A DNA stretch of 64,000 nucleotides from Paenibacillus chondroitinus NBRC 15376 (GTDB lineage Bacteria > Bacillota > Bacilli > Paenibacillales > NBRC-103111), in NCBI RefSeq assembly GCF_004000765.1, contig NZ_BILW01000024.1:43658-107657 (forward strand), read 5' to 3'. The stretch's first letter is position 1, and each line of letters starts with the position of its first letter. The notes beneath the pieces are model-generated. The model did not search any database and was not told the origin of the DNA. It was given only the letters and a program-made list of their open reading frames with translations. Shown one piece after another: positions 17,248 through 26,158 of this stretch. The position numbers were made by a program, and so were the translations under genes.

Positions 17248-17275
17248 ACCTTCACCTAGTCCCTTCTCCCGAGAT

Positions 17276-17454
17276 AAAAAAACGCGCCGGACCTATGGTC
17301 CTGCGCGAATTGCTATCCCGCAGGGAGGCCAACGCGAAATGCGTTAGCCCACCCTGATAAGTTCAGGTATGTGCTAACGCCTATAAAAATAATGAAATTG
17401 TACGAACCAAGCTGTGTTCTTCATATTGATTCGACTCCTTCACTGTCATGATTA
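17276..17454 (-). promoter_or_regulatory. Candidate ribosome-mediated transcription attenuator
   Basis: Read on the minus strand, the leader contains: a mini-ORF (17424-17374); segment 1 GCGTTAGC (17380-17373), overlapping the last codons and stop; segment 2 GCTAACGC (17348-17341); segment 3 GCGTTGGC plus CTCCCTGCG (17335-17319); segment 4 CGCAGG (17305-17300); and a strong terminator (17307-17276: CGCGC.GGACC-ATA-GGTCC.GCGCG and seven T). Segment 2 pairs perfectly with 1 (8 bp) or with 3 (9 bp plus CAGGG/CCCTG). If 1 pairs with 2, segment 3 can pair CCTGCG with CGCAGG of 4 and dissolve the terminator; if a ribosome covers 1, 2 pairs with 3 and the terminator forms. This is the logic of amino-acid attenuators. 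Confidence 0.65.
17374..17424 (-). CDS. Putative 16-residue leader peptide rich in aromatic residues
   Basis: MKNTAWFVQFHYFYRR, starting at ATG 17424 with AAGGAG at 17440-17435 (10-base spacing) and ending TAG inside hairpin segment 1. Seven of sixteen residues are Trp, Phe, Tyr or His. A ribosome stalled at the early Trp/Phe codons would leave segment 1 free, while one reaching the stop would mask it. The 5' part can also fold (CGAATCAA/TTGGTTCG) with the start codon in the loop. No homologue is known to me. Confidence 0.55.
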   Translation of the reverse strand: MKNTAWFVQFHYFYRR

Positions 17455-17460
17455 TTACTG

Positions 17461-17489
17461 ATTATAGCGGTGGGTTGTCAGCAATGCAA
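17461..17489 (-). promoter_or_regulatory. SigA-type promoter of the attenuator operon
   Basis: Minus strand: TTGCAT (17489-17484), 17-bp spacer, perfect TATAAT (17466-17461). Expected transcription start near 17454, about 207 bases before the first full gene, leaving room for the leader. Confidence 0.7.
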
Positions 17490-17508
17490 CAACTTTTTTC
17501 TGAATTCT

Positions 17509-17988
17509 TTAGGCTAGAACCGCTTCAATATCTGCTGCAATATCGGAAGGTTCCGTTCTCGCGCTGTACTGCTTGACTACGCTGCCGTTTGCGTCTACAA
17601 GGAATTTCACGAAATTCCATTCAATATCGCCAGTGCGATAAGGCTCTGGTGTGTGGCTTAGCAAATAGGTGAATAAAGGGTGAGCGTGTTCACCTTTCAC
17701 ATCGATCTTTGCAAACATCGGGAAAGTGACATTGTAATTAAGCTCACAGAAACTTTGAATCTCTTCATTGGTCCCCGGCTCTTGACCGGCAAATTGATTA
17801 CAAGGGAATCCTAGAACAACAAGGCCCTTTTCTTGATATTGTTCGTATAAACTTTGCAAACCTTTGTAATGAGGAGTAAGTCCACAAGCGCTTGCTGTAT
17901 TGACAATAAGCAATGCTTTGCCTTTGTAATCGGAAAGTGACTTCGTTTCTCCCGTAATGGTCTGAACTTCAATATCATAAATGGACAC
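17509..17988 (-). CDS. Glutathione peroxidase-family thiol peroxidase
   Basis: 159 residues. The peroxidatic cysteine is C35 in NTASACGLT; the conserved FPCNQFAGQEPG (about 71-82) and WNFVKFLV (about 126) complete the catalytic tetrad. As in other Firmicutes the residue is Cys, not selenocysteine, and the reductant is probably thioredoxin or bacillithiol rather than glutathione. GTG start at 17988 with AAGGAG 9 bases upstream. Monocistronic; its stop abuts the -35 region of the attenuator operon. Confidence 0.93.
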   Translation of the reverse strand: MSIYDIEVQTITGETKSLSDYKGKALLIVNTASACGLTPHYKGLQSLYEQYQEKGLVVLGFPCNQFAGQEPGTNEEIQSFCELNYNVTFPMFAKIDVKGEHAHPLFTYLLSHTPEPYRTGDIEWNFVKFLVDANGSVVKQYSARTEPSDIAADIEAVLA

Positions 17989-18168
17989 AGTGATCTACTC
18001 CTTCAATGATAAAATAACTACTTGTCCATTATAGCATTGTTTGCCAACACCCCCAAATATCTTCATGTTAAAACGTTTTAGCTTCCCATATCCTGACAGG
18101 TGTGTTATATTGTTTACCTGTTTATTCGCAAAATAGACATATCATCTGATCTTAGGAGGTAACTGATC

Positions 18169-20328
18169 TTGGACACAAAGACTCAAAGTGCCTATCAAGA
18201 AGAACTGCAGCGACTCGAAGAAACGAATATCGAAATTGACAAACAACTGGCTAGGCTTAGAGCCACGCCTGTCTATTACGGCCCCGATTTAACGGAACAA
18301 GCGTTAGAAGTCGCACGTGAAAATGGGCGGAACAACTTAGCCAAAGCGGTTGATGAACCCTATTTTGGCCGTTTGGATTTTCAAGAATCAGGCACCGCTT
18401 CATCCCAGCCGCTCTATATCGGCAAATCAGGCGTTGAAGACGAACGTACCGGCCAATTGCTCGTTATTGACTGGCGCGCACCGGTGGCCAGCTTGTTCTA
18501 CTCATTCACAGGCGGACTTGATGCTGCTTCCTACGACTCACCGGACGGTCTCATCGAAGGCCTCGTCTATTTAAAGCGAAACCTCGTGGTCCGCAAGCAA
18601 ATTCTTCAACGCGTCGTGGACACTTATGACCGCAACGAAGATTCTTTGGCTGTTGGCGACGAATTTTTGCTCTATCGGTTAGGGGAAAATAAAGACAACA
18701 AGCTTCGCGATATCGTCTCCACCATTCAAGCGGAGCAAGACCGCATCATCCGTGCCGCCAAAAATACCGCGCTCATTATCCAAGGGGTCGCAGGTAGTGG
18801 TAAAACGACGGTTGCCTTGCATCGTCTCGCCTTTTTACTCTATCAATACCGTGAACAGGTTCGTGCTGAGCGAATGATTATTTTTGCACCGAACTCGATG
18901 TTCCTCGACTACATATCCGGCGTTCTGCCTGAACTAGGTGTCGGCAATATTCAGCAGAGTACTTTTACCGATTGGGCGCTCGATGTACTCGATCAAGAAG
19001 TGAAGTTAGCGGATCAAGCGCTAACCCTGCAAACCTGGTTCTCACTTGGCAGCAAAAGACCACCACTCGACGATAACGCCCCAGGCAGGTTTAAGGGTTC
19101 GATGGAATTCAAACAATATTTGGATGATTGCTTGACCAAATTCGAGTCCTCCTACGTCCCAACGGCGGATTTCATTCCGTGGGAGGGCGTTAAGCTGCCG
19201 CTTGCGAACATCCGCGAATGGTTTTTCGTGGAGAATAAGCATTATCCGCTCGTCAAACGCCGCGAACGCGTCGTAGCCCGCATCAAACGCTGGATGGAAA
19301 TGCAGCTGGACAAAATCTGGGAGCAAACCCGGAAAAAAGAGCTGAAAAAGAAGTCGGCGCAGCGCTTGCGGACGTATTTGACCAGTTGGCCGGAGCATTC
19401 GGCATTCAGCTTCTACAAAATGTTGTTCGCTGAAAACAATCGCCCGGACAGCCTGCCTGCAGAGCTTCTGCATAAGCTTCCTGAGTCCATTGTTAGCGCA
19501 TCGCTTAAGCTATTCAAGAAAAAAGAAGTGCAGCTTGAAGATCTCGCTCCACTCCTTCATATCCATACACGTCTATATGGCATTCCATCGGACCAATTGT
19601 TCGACCATGTCGTCATTGACGAAGCCCAAGACTTTTCACCTTTCCAGGTGGCTGTTCTTGATAGTTACACACGCAACAGTTCCTTTACGATTCTCGGTGA
19701 TTTGTCGCAAGGGATTCATGCCTATCAAGGTATCAAAGACTGGAAAGAATTTTCCAGTTTGTTTCAGGAAGAGCAAGGCGGCTACTTCGAACTCGAGCGC
19801 AGTTACCGGTCAACGATGGAAATCATTCAGTTCGCCAATCTGGTGCTGCAACGAGGTGTCGAGAACCCGCTCCTTGCCGTGCCCGTGTTCCGCAGCGGGA
19901 ACAAAGTTCGGGTTTTGCAGACTGACCTCAAACAAAGAATCCCCCTGCTGCTGCAGGCTATCGCGACATTACAACAAGGAACGTCCAGTACAATTGCCGT
20001 TGTTGCTCGTACGGAGAAGCAGGCTGAGGACTTGCACGACGTCCTGACCAAAGCCGGCATAGAAACAAATCTCATCACATCCAAACAACGTGTGTATCGC
20101 GGGGGAATTTCGGTTGTACCGGTTTATTTAACCAAAGGACTGGAATTTGACGCCGTTCTGCTGATGGATGTAACGGCCGCACATTATGAAGCAACGCTGA
20201 TGGATGCCAAATTGCTTTATGTTGGCTGTACACGCGCGCTACATGAATTATGGCTGATGGCTCCTGGCGATTTATCGCCTCTTGTCTCAACAGACGATGC
20301 GGACATTGTCACAACGGATTCACCTTAA
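18169..20328 (+). CDS. helD: HelD-type superfamily 1 helicase (RNA polymerase recycling factor)
   Basis: 719 residues. An N-terminal coiled-coil/HelD-specific region (to about residue 190) precedes the UvrD/Rep ATPase core: Walker A GVAGSGKTT near residue 206, DEAQDFSPFQ (motif II) near 485, and a C-terminal helicase half with GLEFDAV and VGCTRA. HelD binds RNA polymerase and uses ATP to release stalled or post-termination complexes. Start is TTG at 18169, with AGGAGGT at 18154-18160; there is no nearby ATG. A 12-bp perfect palindrome TAAAACGTTTTA at 18069-18080 lies about 90 bases upstream and could be an operator. Confidence 0.9.
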   Translation: MDTKTQSAYQEELQRLEETNIEIDKQLARLRATPVYYGPDLTEQALEVARENGRNNLAKAVDEPYFGRLDFQESGTASSQPLYIGKSGVEDERTGQLLVIDWRAPVASLFYSFTGGLDAASYDSPDGLIEGLVYLKRNLVVRKQILQRVVDTYDRNEDSLAVGDEFLLYRLGENKDNKLRDIVSTIQAEQDRIIRAAKNTALIIQGVAGSGKTTVALHRLAFLLYQYREQVRAERMIIFAPNSMFLDYISGVLPELGVGNIQQSTFTDWALDVLDQEVKLADQALTLQTWFSLGSKRPPLDDNAPGRFKGSMEFKQYLDDCLTKFESSYVPTADFIPWEGVKLPLANIREWFFVENKHYPLVKRRERVVARIKRWMEMQLDKIWEQTRKKELKKKSAQRLRTYLTSWPEHSAFSFYKMLFAENNRPDSLPAELLHKLPESIVSASLKLFKKKEVQLEDLAPLLHIHTRLYGIPSDQLFDHVVIDEAQDFSPFQVAVLDSYTRNSSFTILGDLSQGIHAYQGIKDWKEFSSLFQEEQGGYFELERSYRSTMEIIQFANLVLQRGVENPLLAVPVFRSGNKVRVLQTDLKQRIPLLLQAIATLQQGTSSTIAVVARTEKQAEDLHDVLTKAGIETNLITSKQRVYRGGISVVPVYLTKGLEFDAVLLMDVTAAHYEATLMDAKLLYVGCTRALHELWLMAPGDLSPLVSTDDADIVTTDSP

Positions 20329-20388
20329 AAAAAGACACCTGATTTTTCTTAGGCCAAGTGCCCTAGAAATCGATCAGGTGTCTTTTTT
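20327..20388. terminator. Bidirectional terminator between helD and degV
   Basis: A long hairpin AAAAAAAGACACCTGAT ... ATCAGGTGTCTTTTTT with inner TAGG/CCTA pairing; A and T tracts allow function in both directions between these convergent genes. Confidence 0.9.
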
Positions 20389-21247
20389 AGTAGGCGATCA
20401 GCACGCCGCCTTCTCCAGCATACGTGCCAATGACGGTGCCCATGTTTGCGAATAGCACATTGCGGAACGGATGCTTTTGGAGGAGTTGGTCCAGAACCTC
20501 GCGTGCTCTTTCCTCACAATTGCTGTGGGCGACGGCAATCACATCTTTATCGTAGTCATGAACAGCCTCGCCCACTTTGGCAATCATTCGCTTCAACGCT
20601 TGCTGAGTGCCGCGGATTTTATCCATGACTTCAATCGAGCCTTCTTCACTGGCCTTCATGACGAGCTTAATATTCAAAACAGAAGCGACAGCCCCTCTGA
20701 CCCGATCAAGACGTCCACCTTTAATCACATTTTCTAAGGTATCCAAGAAAAACAGTGTCCCCGAAGAAGTAACCGAACATCGTACCGTCTCAACAATTTG
20801 CTCAAAAGGAACTTGATTTTCAGCCATTTTGGCCGCTTTATACGCCAGCACACCAAGCCCTAATGAAGCCGTTTTCGAATCGATCACTTCAATACGTCCT
20901 TGATAACCTTCCTCCATGAGCATCTCTTTGGCCATAAGAGCATGATTGTACGTACTGCTTAACGCAGAAGATAGACAAATCACAAGAATATCTTGATTGA
21001 CCTCAGCTTTTTTCTGAAAATCCGTGAGAAAATGCAGCGGCGAGGGACTAGACGTCTTAGGCAGTACACTCTCCGTTTTCATTCTCGCATAAAATTCACA
21101 AAGCTCCATGTGAGGAGGCATGCATTCCTCTCCAAAATGTACGGACAAAGGTACAATGGTAATCCCTAGCTCGTCCACAATCAATTTGGGAAGGTCGCAG
21201 CTGCTGTCAGTGATAATCTTGATTGTCGTCATGTTGTGTACACTCAT
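20387..21247 (-). CDS. DegV family fatty acid-binding protein
   Basis: 286 residues; ITDSSCDLP near the N-terminus, SPSPLHFL, ICLSSALSSTYN and FLDTLENVIKGGRL are DegV hallmarks. DegV/FakB proteins bind a fatty acid and present it to the kinase FakA for phosphorylation in phospholipid synthesis. ATG at 21247, 3 bases after the stop of a second DegV gene; ATG at 21232 (MTTIKIITDSS) is an equally good start since neither has a strong ribosome site. The tandem pair suggests two fatty-acid specificities. Confidence 0.9.
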   Translation of the reverse strand: MSVHNMTTIKIITDSSCDLPKLIVDELGITIVPLSVHFGEECMPPHMELCEFYARMKTESVLPKTSSPSPLHFLTDFQKKAEVNQDILVICLSSALSSTYNHALMAKEMLMEEGYQGRIEVIDSKTASLGLGVLAYKAAKMAENQVPFEQIVETVRCSVTSSGTLFFLDTLENVIKGGRLDRVRGAVASVLNIKLVMKASEEGSIEVMDKIRGTQQALKRMIAKVGEAVHDYDKDVIAVAHSNCEERAREVLDQLLQKHPFRNVLFANMGTVIGTYAGEGGVLIAY

Positions 21248-21250
21248 TTC

Positions 21251-22099
21251 TTATTTTTTGGCGAAAACGATTCCAAGTGTGCGAGGTCCGCAGTGACTGG
21301 ATACTACACACCCGGTTTCGGTTATATAGACTTGCTTAATATTGGTTCGTTGCTCAATTTGCTCTTTGACATACGCAGCTTCATCGGCTGCCATCGCATG
21401 AGTGACGAACAGAAACTCCGTATCCATTTCATCTTTTAAAGTAAGTGCATTATCCAGTAGTTGTTGAAGCGCTTTCTCCCTTTTCCCTCTAACTTTGTCC
21501 GTTAATGTCATAGCCCCGTCAATCACTTTCACAACAGGTCTAATCTTCAATAAACTTCCGAGGAAATGCTGGACGCTCGAACATCTTCCGCCTTTATGCA
21601 AGTACTCCAGCGTGTCAATAATAAACTCTACTTCAATATGGGATCGAAACGACTCAATCATGGATTTGATTTCCGAACTGCTTTTACCCTCCTGAGCCGA
21701 ATGAGCAGCCTTCAACACTAGTAAACCAATCCCTGTTGATAGAGTTCTAGAATCGATGACGGTAACTTTACCATCAGGAAAATTTCCAGCCGCTATGGAG
21801 GCATTTTGAATTGTCGAAGATAGTTCCGACGAAAGTCCGATATAAATGACAGCTTCACCAGCCTGCACAGCCCCTTCAAACGCCCTCTCAAAATCGATCG
21901 GAGAAGGCGCCGCTGTTTTGGGCAGTTTGCCGGTTTCATCTACAAGCTCAAAAAGTCGGTCTGGCTTGATGGAAACGCCATCTTTTAACGATAATTCGTC
22001 AAAAATAACATAAAGAGGGACAACTTCAATCTGGTATCGATGAATGAGCTCCTCACTTAAATCACACGTGCTGTCAGTAAAAATACGCACCCGGGACAT
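21251..22099 (-). CDS. DegV family fatty acid-binding protein (second copy)
   Basis: 282 residues from ATG 22099 (MSRVRIFTDSTCDLSEELI), with AAGGTGG 9-10 bases upstream; the frame to 22153 is probably untranslated. Conserved APSPIDF, YIGLSSELSSTIQN and IDTLEYLHKGGRC. It is the upstream member of a two-gene degV operon and is diverged from the downstream copy in sequence while keeping all family motifs. Confidence 0.9.
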   Translation of the reverse strand: MSRVRIFTDSTCDLSEELIHRYQIEVVPLYVIFDELSLKDGVSIKPDRLFELVDETGKLPKTAAPSPIDFERAFEGAVQAGEAVIYIGLSSELSSTIQNASIAAGNFPDGKVTVIDSRTLSTGIGLLVLKAAHSAQEGKSSSEIKSMIESFRSHIEVEFIIDTLEYLHKGGRCSSVQHFLGSLLKIRPVVKVIDGAMTLTDKVRGKREKALQQLLDNALTLKDEMDTEFLFVTHAMAADEAAYVKEQIEQRTNIKQVYITETGCVVSSHCGPRTLGIVFAKK

Positions 22100-22231
22100 T
22101 ACGGTCAACCACCTTATCCTTCTATCTATCCGTCTATAAACTGAAAACCACATGAATTCTATGGATTATTGTGTGTTCAGTATATCGGATATGAGATGAA
22201 AGCTCAATCATACAAAAGAAGTAACTATAAA

Positions 22232-23002
22232 TTAGAAACCATAGATCGTCATGCCGCCGTCAACGAATAACGTCTGACCCGTCACATAGTTCGCGGCATC
22301 CGAAGCAAAGAAAACAGCAGGTCCTACCAGCTCTTCAAGCTCCCCAACACGCTGCAGAGGTGTACGCGCAATAACATCAGCCAGAAAATCAGGGTTAGCC
22401 AATATTTTCTCCGTAAGCGTTGTTTTAAAGTACCAAGGCCCGATGCTGTTCACGTTAATTCCGAATTTGCCCCACTCCAGCGCCAGCACCTTTGTCATTT
22501 GAATCATGGCTGCTTTTGTAGCTGCGTATACGACTCCAGTCCGTAGGGCAACATGTCCTGCAACAGAGGCGATGTTGATGATCCGCCCATACTTCTGCTC
22601 TTTCATCTGATGGCCAACAATTTGGGCGCACAGAAAGGCGGATTTGAGATTCGTCTGCATGATGGTATCCCACTCTTCATCAGTTACGGCCAGCGCTTGA
22701 CTGCGTATGTTCATCCCGGCATTGTTGATCAGAATATCCAATCTACCTGCCTTTTCGATGATTTGTTCCACAGCCGCTTCAATTTGTTCTCTACTTGTGA
22801 CATCCACTTGGAACGGATAAGCTTGTCTGCCCAAAGCACGAATTTCAGCTGCAACTTCTTCGATATCACTTGACGTACGCGCAAAAAGGGCGACATCAGC
22901 GCCGGCCTCGGCAAGCCCGATCGCCAGTGCTCTACCGATCCCTCTTCCCGCTCCTGTAACTAAGGCAATTTTATTTTCCAGTCGAAATGAAGGTAATAAC
23001 AT
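22232..23002 (-). CDS. SDR-family oxidoreductase
   Basis: 256 residues from ATG 23002 (a TTG at 23017 is possible but has no ribosome site). Rossmann motif TGAGRGIG near residues 16-23, NNAGMN near 90, catalytic Ser in IASVAG and YAATK near 155, C-terminal YVTGQTLFVDGG. The pattern is close to gluconate 5-dehydrogenase or FabG-like ketoreductases; substrate unknown. It is divergent from the hemolysin III gene with only 64 bases between starts. Confidence 0.9.
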   Translation of the reverse strand: MLLPSFRLENKIALVTGAGRGIGRALAIGLAEAGADVALFARTSSDIEEVAAEIRALGRQAYPFQVDVTSREQIEAAVEQIIEKAGRLDILINNAGMNIRSQALAVTDEEWDTIMQTNLKSAFLCAQIVGHQMKEQKYGRIINIASVAGHVALRTGVVYAATKAAMIQMTKVLALEWGKFGINVNSIGPWYFKTTLTEKILANPDFLADVIARTPLQRVGELEELVGPAVFFASDAANYVTGQTLFVDGGMTIYGF

Positions 23003-23066
23003 ATTCTCATCGTCCAATCTATTAGATAGTTTTTTTGCAGCTAAAAAAAGAAAGTAGGTTATTCAC

Positions 23067-23699
23067 ATGGAATATTCCGTTCAAGAAGAGAAAGCAAACG
23101 CCATCAGTCATGGGGTTGGCGTCCTTTTAAGCTGCGCAGCGCTTATCCTGCTCGTTGTTCAGGCTTGTCTGCATGGCGATGCGTGGCATATTGTGAGTTT
23201 CAGCGTGTTCGGTGTGGCGCTCGTTACGTTGTACACCTGCTCCACCCTGCTGCATAGCGTCAGGCACCCCCGGCTGAAAGACATTTTCGAGGTGCTCGAT
23301 CATGCCGCTATTTACGTCTTAATTGCCGGCACCTATACCCCCTTTTTGCTGGTGACCCTACGCGGGCCTATGGGGTGGACTTTCTTTGGTGTGATATGGG
23401 GGCTTGCCTTGGCAGGTATCGTGCTCAAAATATTTTATGTGAAGCGATTCATCCTTATCTCTACACTTTGTTACATACTCATGGGCTGGCTTATTGTTAT
23501 TGCTTTTAAGCCGCTTTACTTGAACCTGCCCTTCGGTGGCATCGTATGGCTTGTAGTTGGCGGGCTGCTGTATACGTTCGGTTCCATCTTTTATGTATGG
23601 AGGCGCATCCCTTATCACCATGCCATTTGGCATATTTTCGTGCTCGCCGGTAGCGCCTGTCATTTCGTTTCCATCTTCGGATATGTCATCATGTCCTAG
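23067..23699 (+). CDS. trhA: Hemolysin III / TrhA family membrane protein
   Basis: 210 residues, about seven transmembrane helices. Signature EEKANAISHGVG at the N-terminus (first metal-site histidine), STLLHSV and the C-terminal HHAIWHIFVLAGSACHF. The PAQR-like fold carries a zinc site; bacterial members influence membrane lipid or energy homeostasis. The stop directly abuts the stop of the convergent lipase gene with no terminator between. Confidence 0.93.
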   Translation: MEYSVQEEKANAISHGVGVLLSCAALILLVVQACLHGDAWHIVSFSVFGVALVTLYTCSTLLHSVRHPRLKDIFEVLDHAAIYVLIAGTYTPFLLVTLRGPMGWTFFGVIWGLALAGIVLKIFYVKRFILISTLCYILMGWLIVIAFKPLYLNLPFGGIVWLVVGGLLYTFGSIFYVWRRIPYHHAIWHIFVLAGSACHFVSIFGYVIMS

Positions 23700-24353
23700 T
23701 CAAGGAATCAGCCGCTGCAGCTGCTGAAGGGAAACGACGCTCTCAACTTGTCGCGCCAGTTCATCATAACCTTCCTCATTCGGATGAATGGCATCGTCAG
23801 AAAGGTAGCGAGTGTCCTGCCCCACAAAAGCATCATAGACCTGAACGATGTGAATATGCGGCTGCTCTAATTTTCGCAAAAATATGTTAAAACGCTGCAC
23901 CCAATAAGCCGATTCAGGCACCTGCGGTAAAGGATTATACAATCCAATCAAAGCAATTAAGTAGGGGGTATCGATACCTTGCCGCAGCGTTTCTATTTGC
24001 ACCATGATTTCTTTGTAATTCGATTCGTAGGTTTGAAGAGCTGTTTTTAAAAAAGCGGGGTCATTTTGATAAAAGAAAGGAATCGCACCTTGGATTAAAT
24101 CATTGCCGCCAGCTGTAATCGTGATGATATCCGCCGTTTGGATATCCTTCTGAATTTGCGGATCGGACTGCAGCGTTTGGAGCAATTCGCTAGTCGTAGC
24201 ACCGTTCGTGCCCGCTTGGATCAATCGAACTGGAACGTTAAGCCACTGCTCAACTTTCTGCTTAAAGCTGTACACGAATCCACGACCATCCGGCGCACCA
24301 AAACCAACGGTTAGTGAATCACCAAATGCCAAATAATTAATCGTCTTATCCAT
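23700..24353 (-). CDS. SGNH/GDSL hydrolase (esterase/lipase)
   Basis: 217 residues. Block I GDSLTVGFG (Ser nucleophile near residue 12), block III GGNDL near residue 79 and block V DAIHPNEEGY (Asp/His of the triad) near residue 190 are present. No signal peptide, so intracellular, unlike many YpmR-like relatives. Single gene, start ATG 24353. Substrate unknown. Confidence 0.9.
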   Translation of the reverse strand: MDKTINYLAFGDSLTVGFGAPDGRGFVYSFKQKVEQWLNVPVRLIQAGTNGATTSELLQTLQSDPQIQKDIQTADIITITAGGNDLIQGAIPFFYQNDPAFLKTALQTYESNYKEIMVQIETLRQGIDTPYLIALIGLYNPLPQVPESAYWVQRFNIFLRKLEQPHIHIVQVYDAFVGQDTRYLSDDAIHPNEEGYDELARQVESVVSLQQLQRLIP

Positions 24354-24445
24354 GCTATCCTCTCCCTAAAGCTGACGTAGAATAGTATATGCGTCAGCGC
24401 CCAGTTTGGGAAGGGACACTGTCACCAGTTGTGCGGCAAGTTTTT

Positions 24446-24730
24446 TTATACGTTTACATGCTCTTGAACAAAATTTTCGATTTGCGCTTTTTCCGCGTAG
24501 GTAAATTGAAACTCGCAGTCGCAGCCCTCGTCATGAAGCACAATCTGCACAATGTCCCCATCCAAATTGCAAATTACAAGAATAGATGGATCGATGAGAT
24601 CTTCCGGAAACGTCTCGCCAGCCTCCAGACGCATGCTTAAATAAATATCGCGCCATTGTCCGCGCACCTCAGATTCAACAAAAGATAAAATAAATTTGTG
24701 TTCAACGTGCTCTGCGCCATATTTCATCAT
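24446..24730 (-). CDS. Hypothetical protein
   Basis: 94 residues from ATG 24730, preceded by GGGGGAA at 7-base spacing (frame also open to 24751). Acidic, beta-rich, with DEGCDCEFQFTYAE near the C-terminus. No family recognised. Soluble, no signal or membrane segment. It stands alone between the lipase gene and the divergent M20 peptidase. Confidence 0.65.
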   Translation of the reverse strand: MMKYGAEHVEHKFILSFVESEVRGQWRDIYLSMRLEAGETFPEDLIDPSILVICNLDGDIVQIVLHDEGCDCEFQFTYAEKAQIENFVQEHVNV

Positions 24731-24885
24731 CTGACAGTTCCCCCGCAACATTATTATCTCAAAAGCTGATTAATTCAATTTGAACTTCGTTCATTTATTG
24801 TAACTCAGAGCTGCTTAAAGTGGTAGTTTGCGCTCCTTTATACTACAATAAAAGCAAGTAATTAGATAAAGGAGCCTTCTCACTT

Positions 24886-26058
24886 ATGACATTGAAATCC
24901 ACCATTACTCAAACCATTGACAACAACGCCAATAGATTCAAAGCGATTTCCAGCTTTATCGGTGCAAATCCGGAGCTCGGGCATGAAGAATTTCAGGCTG
25001 CCGCTCGCCTGACGGAAGAGCTTGAATATCATGGTTTCCAGGTTGAACGTGGCGTATTGGATATTCCAACTGCTTTTATAGCCACCTATGATTCCGGGAA
25101 AACAGGACCTGTCGTCGGCTTCTTAGCGGAGTATGACGCCCTGCCGGATCTGGGTCATGCCTGCGGCCACCACTTGATCTGTATGATGAGCATAGGCGCA
25201 GCCATCGGCCTTAAGTCTGTTCTTGCCGAAACAGGCGGCAGCATTCGTGTGTATGGGACTCCCGCCGAAGAAACCAAAGGTGCGAAAGTGCCCATGGCCG
25301 AAGCAGGACTTTTCCGCGATGTGGATATCGCCTTGATGGCGCATCCTTATTACACCTATGAGAAATCGGGCGAATCCCTGGCCATGGATGCGATTCAGTA
25401 TGAATTTTTCGGTCGTCCCGCGCATGCCGCTGCGCAGCCTTATGAGGGCGTGAACGCGCTGGACGCCGTTCTCCAGCTTTTCAATTCCATCAACGCGCTG
25501 CGCCAACAGATGAAATCCGACGCGCGTGTTCACGGCATTATTAGCGAAGGCGGCAAAGCCCCTAACATTATCCCTGACTATGCTGTCGCTCAGTTCTATG
25601 TTCGATCAGCGACTCGCACCTATACGGATGAGCTCGTCCAGAAGGTGCTCCACTGCGCAGAAGGCGCTGCATTACAAACCGGATGTACGCTCAAAACGTC
25701 CTTCTACGAATATTCGTATGACGAGCTGCGTACCAACGAAACGTTGTCCCAAGTATTCTCGGATCAACTAAGCGAGATGGGAATCGACCCGAAAGACGTC
25801 GAAGTCGGCAAGGATCACGGCTCGCTTGATCTGGGTAACGTATCGATCCAGTGTCCGACGATTCATCCTTTCGTCAAGGTCGTTAGCGAGAAGCACATGC
25901 TGCATACCAAGGAGTTCCGTGATTTGGCGCTGCAAGAGCCTGCCCTTGACGCGATGATTTTCACAGCCAAAGCGCTGGCTAATACAGCTTACGAAGTTCT
26001 CAGCAGCCCGGATCTGCTGCAAAGAATCAAAGATGAGTTTGCGGCAGCTACGAAATAA
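24886..26058 (+). CDS. M20 family metallopeptidase/amidohydrolase
   Basis: 390 residues. Metal-binding GHACGHHL near residues 92-99, preceded by AEYDALPD; the dimerisation domain contains EFFGRPAHAAAQPYEGVNAL. The overall pattern is that of AbgB-like or N-acyl amino acid amidohydrolases that cleave N-acyl/peptide bonds in the cytoplasm. The first metal histidine after GTPAEE fits a binuclear site. ATG 24886 with AAAGGAG upstream. Terminator follows. Confidence 0.9.
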   Translation: MTLKSTITQTIDNNANRFKAISSFIGANPELGHEEFQAAARLTEELEYHGFQVERGVLDIPTAFIATYDSGKTGPVVGFLAEYDALPDLGHACGHHLICMMSIGAAIGLKSVLAETGGSIRVYGTPAEETKGAKVPMAEAGLFRDVDIALMAHPYYTYEKSGESLAMDAIQYEFFGRPAHAAAQPYEGVNALDAVLQLFNSINALRQQMKSDARVHGIISEGGKAPNIIPDYAVAQFYVRSATRTYTDELVQKVLHCAEGAALQTGCTLKTSFYEYSYDELRTNETLSQVFSDQLSEMGIDPKDVEVGKDHGSLDLGNVSIQCPTIHPFVKVVSEKHMLHTKEFRDLALQEPALDAMIFTAKALANTAYEVLSSPDLLQRIKDEFAAATK

Positions 26059-26062
26059 GATG

Positions 26063-26117
26063 AAAAAGGGGTTGTCACTACAGGACATGAAAGTCCTGAG
26101 GGACAGCCCCTTTTTTT
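26063..26117. terminator. Terminator between convergent peptidase and MFS genes
   Basis: AAAAAGGGGTTGTC ... GGGACAGCCCCTTTTTTT with inner CAGGAC/GTCCTG pairing; A and T tracts on both sides. Confidence 0.9.
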
Positions 26118-26158
26118 CCGAGCGATTAGCTTGGCTCGCCCCAGCTGAAATAGATGGC

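Noticed and set aside
17276..17380. T-box riboswitch (AGGGTGG followed by G, which could pair with the tRNA-His discriminator).
   Set aside because: The segment forms a nearly continuous hairpin with GCGTTGGCCTCCCTG, without the one-sided seven-base bulge of a T-box antiterminator, and the leader is too short for a stem I with specifier loop.
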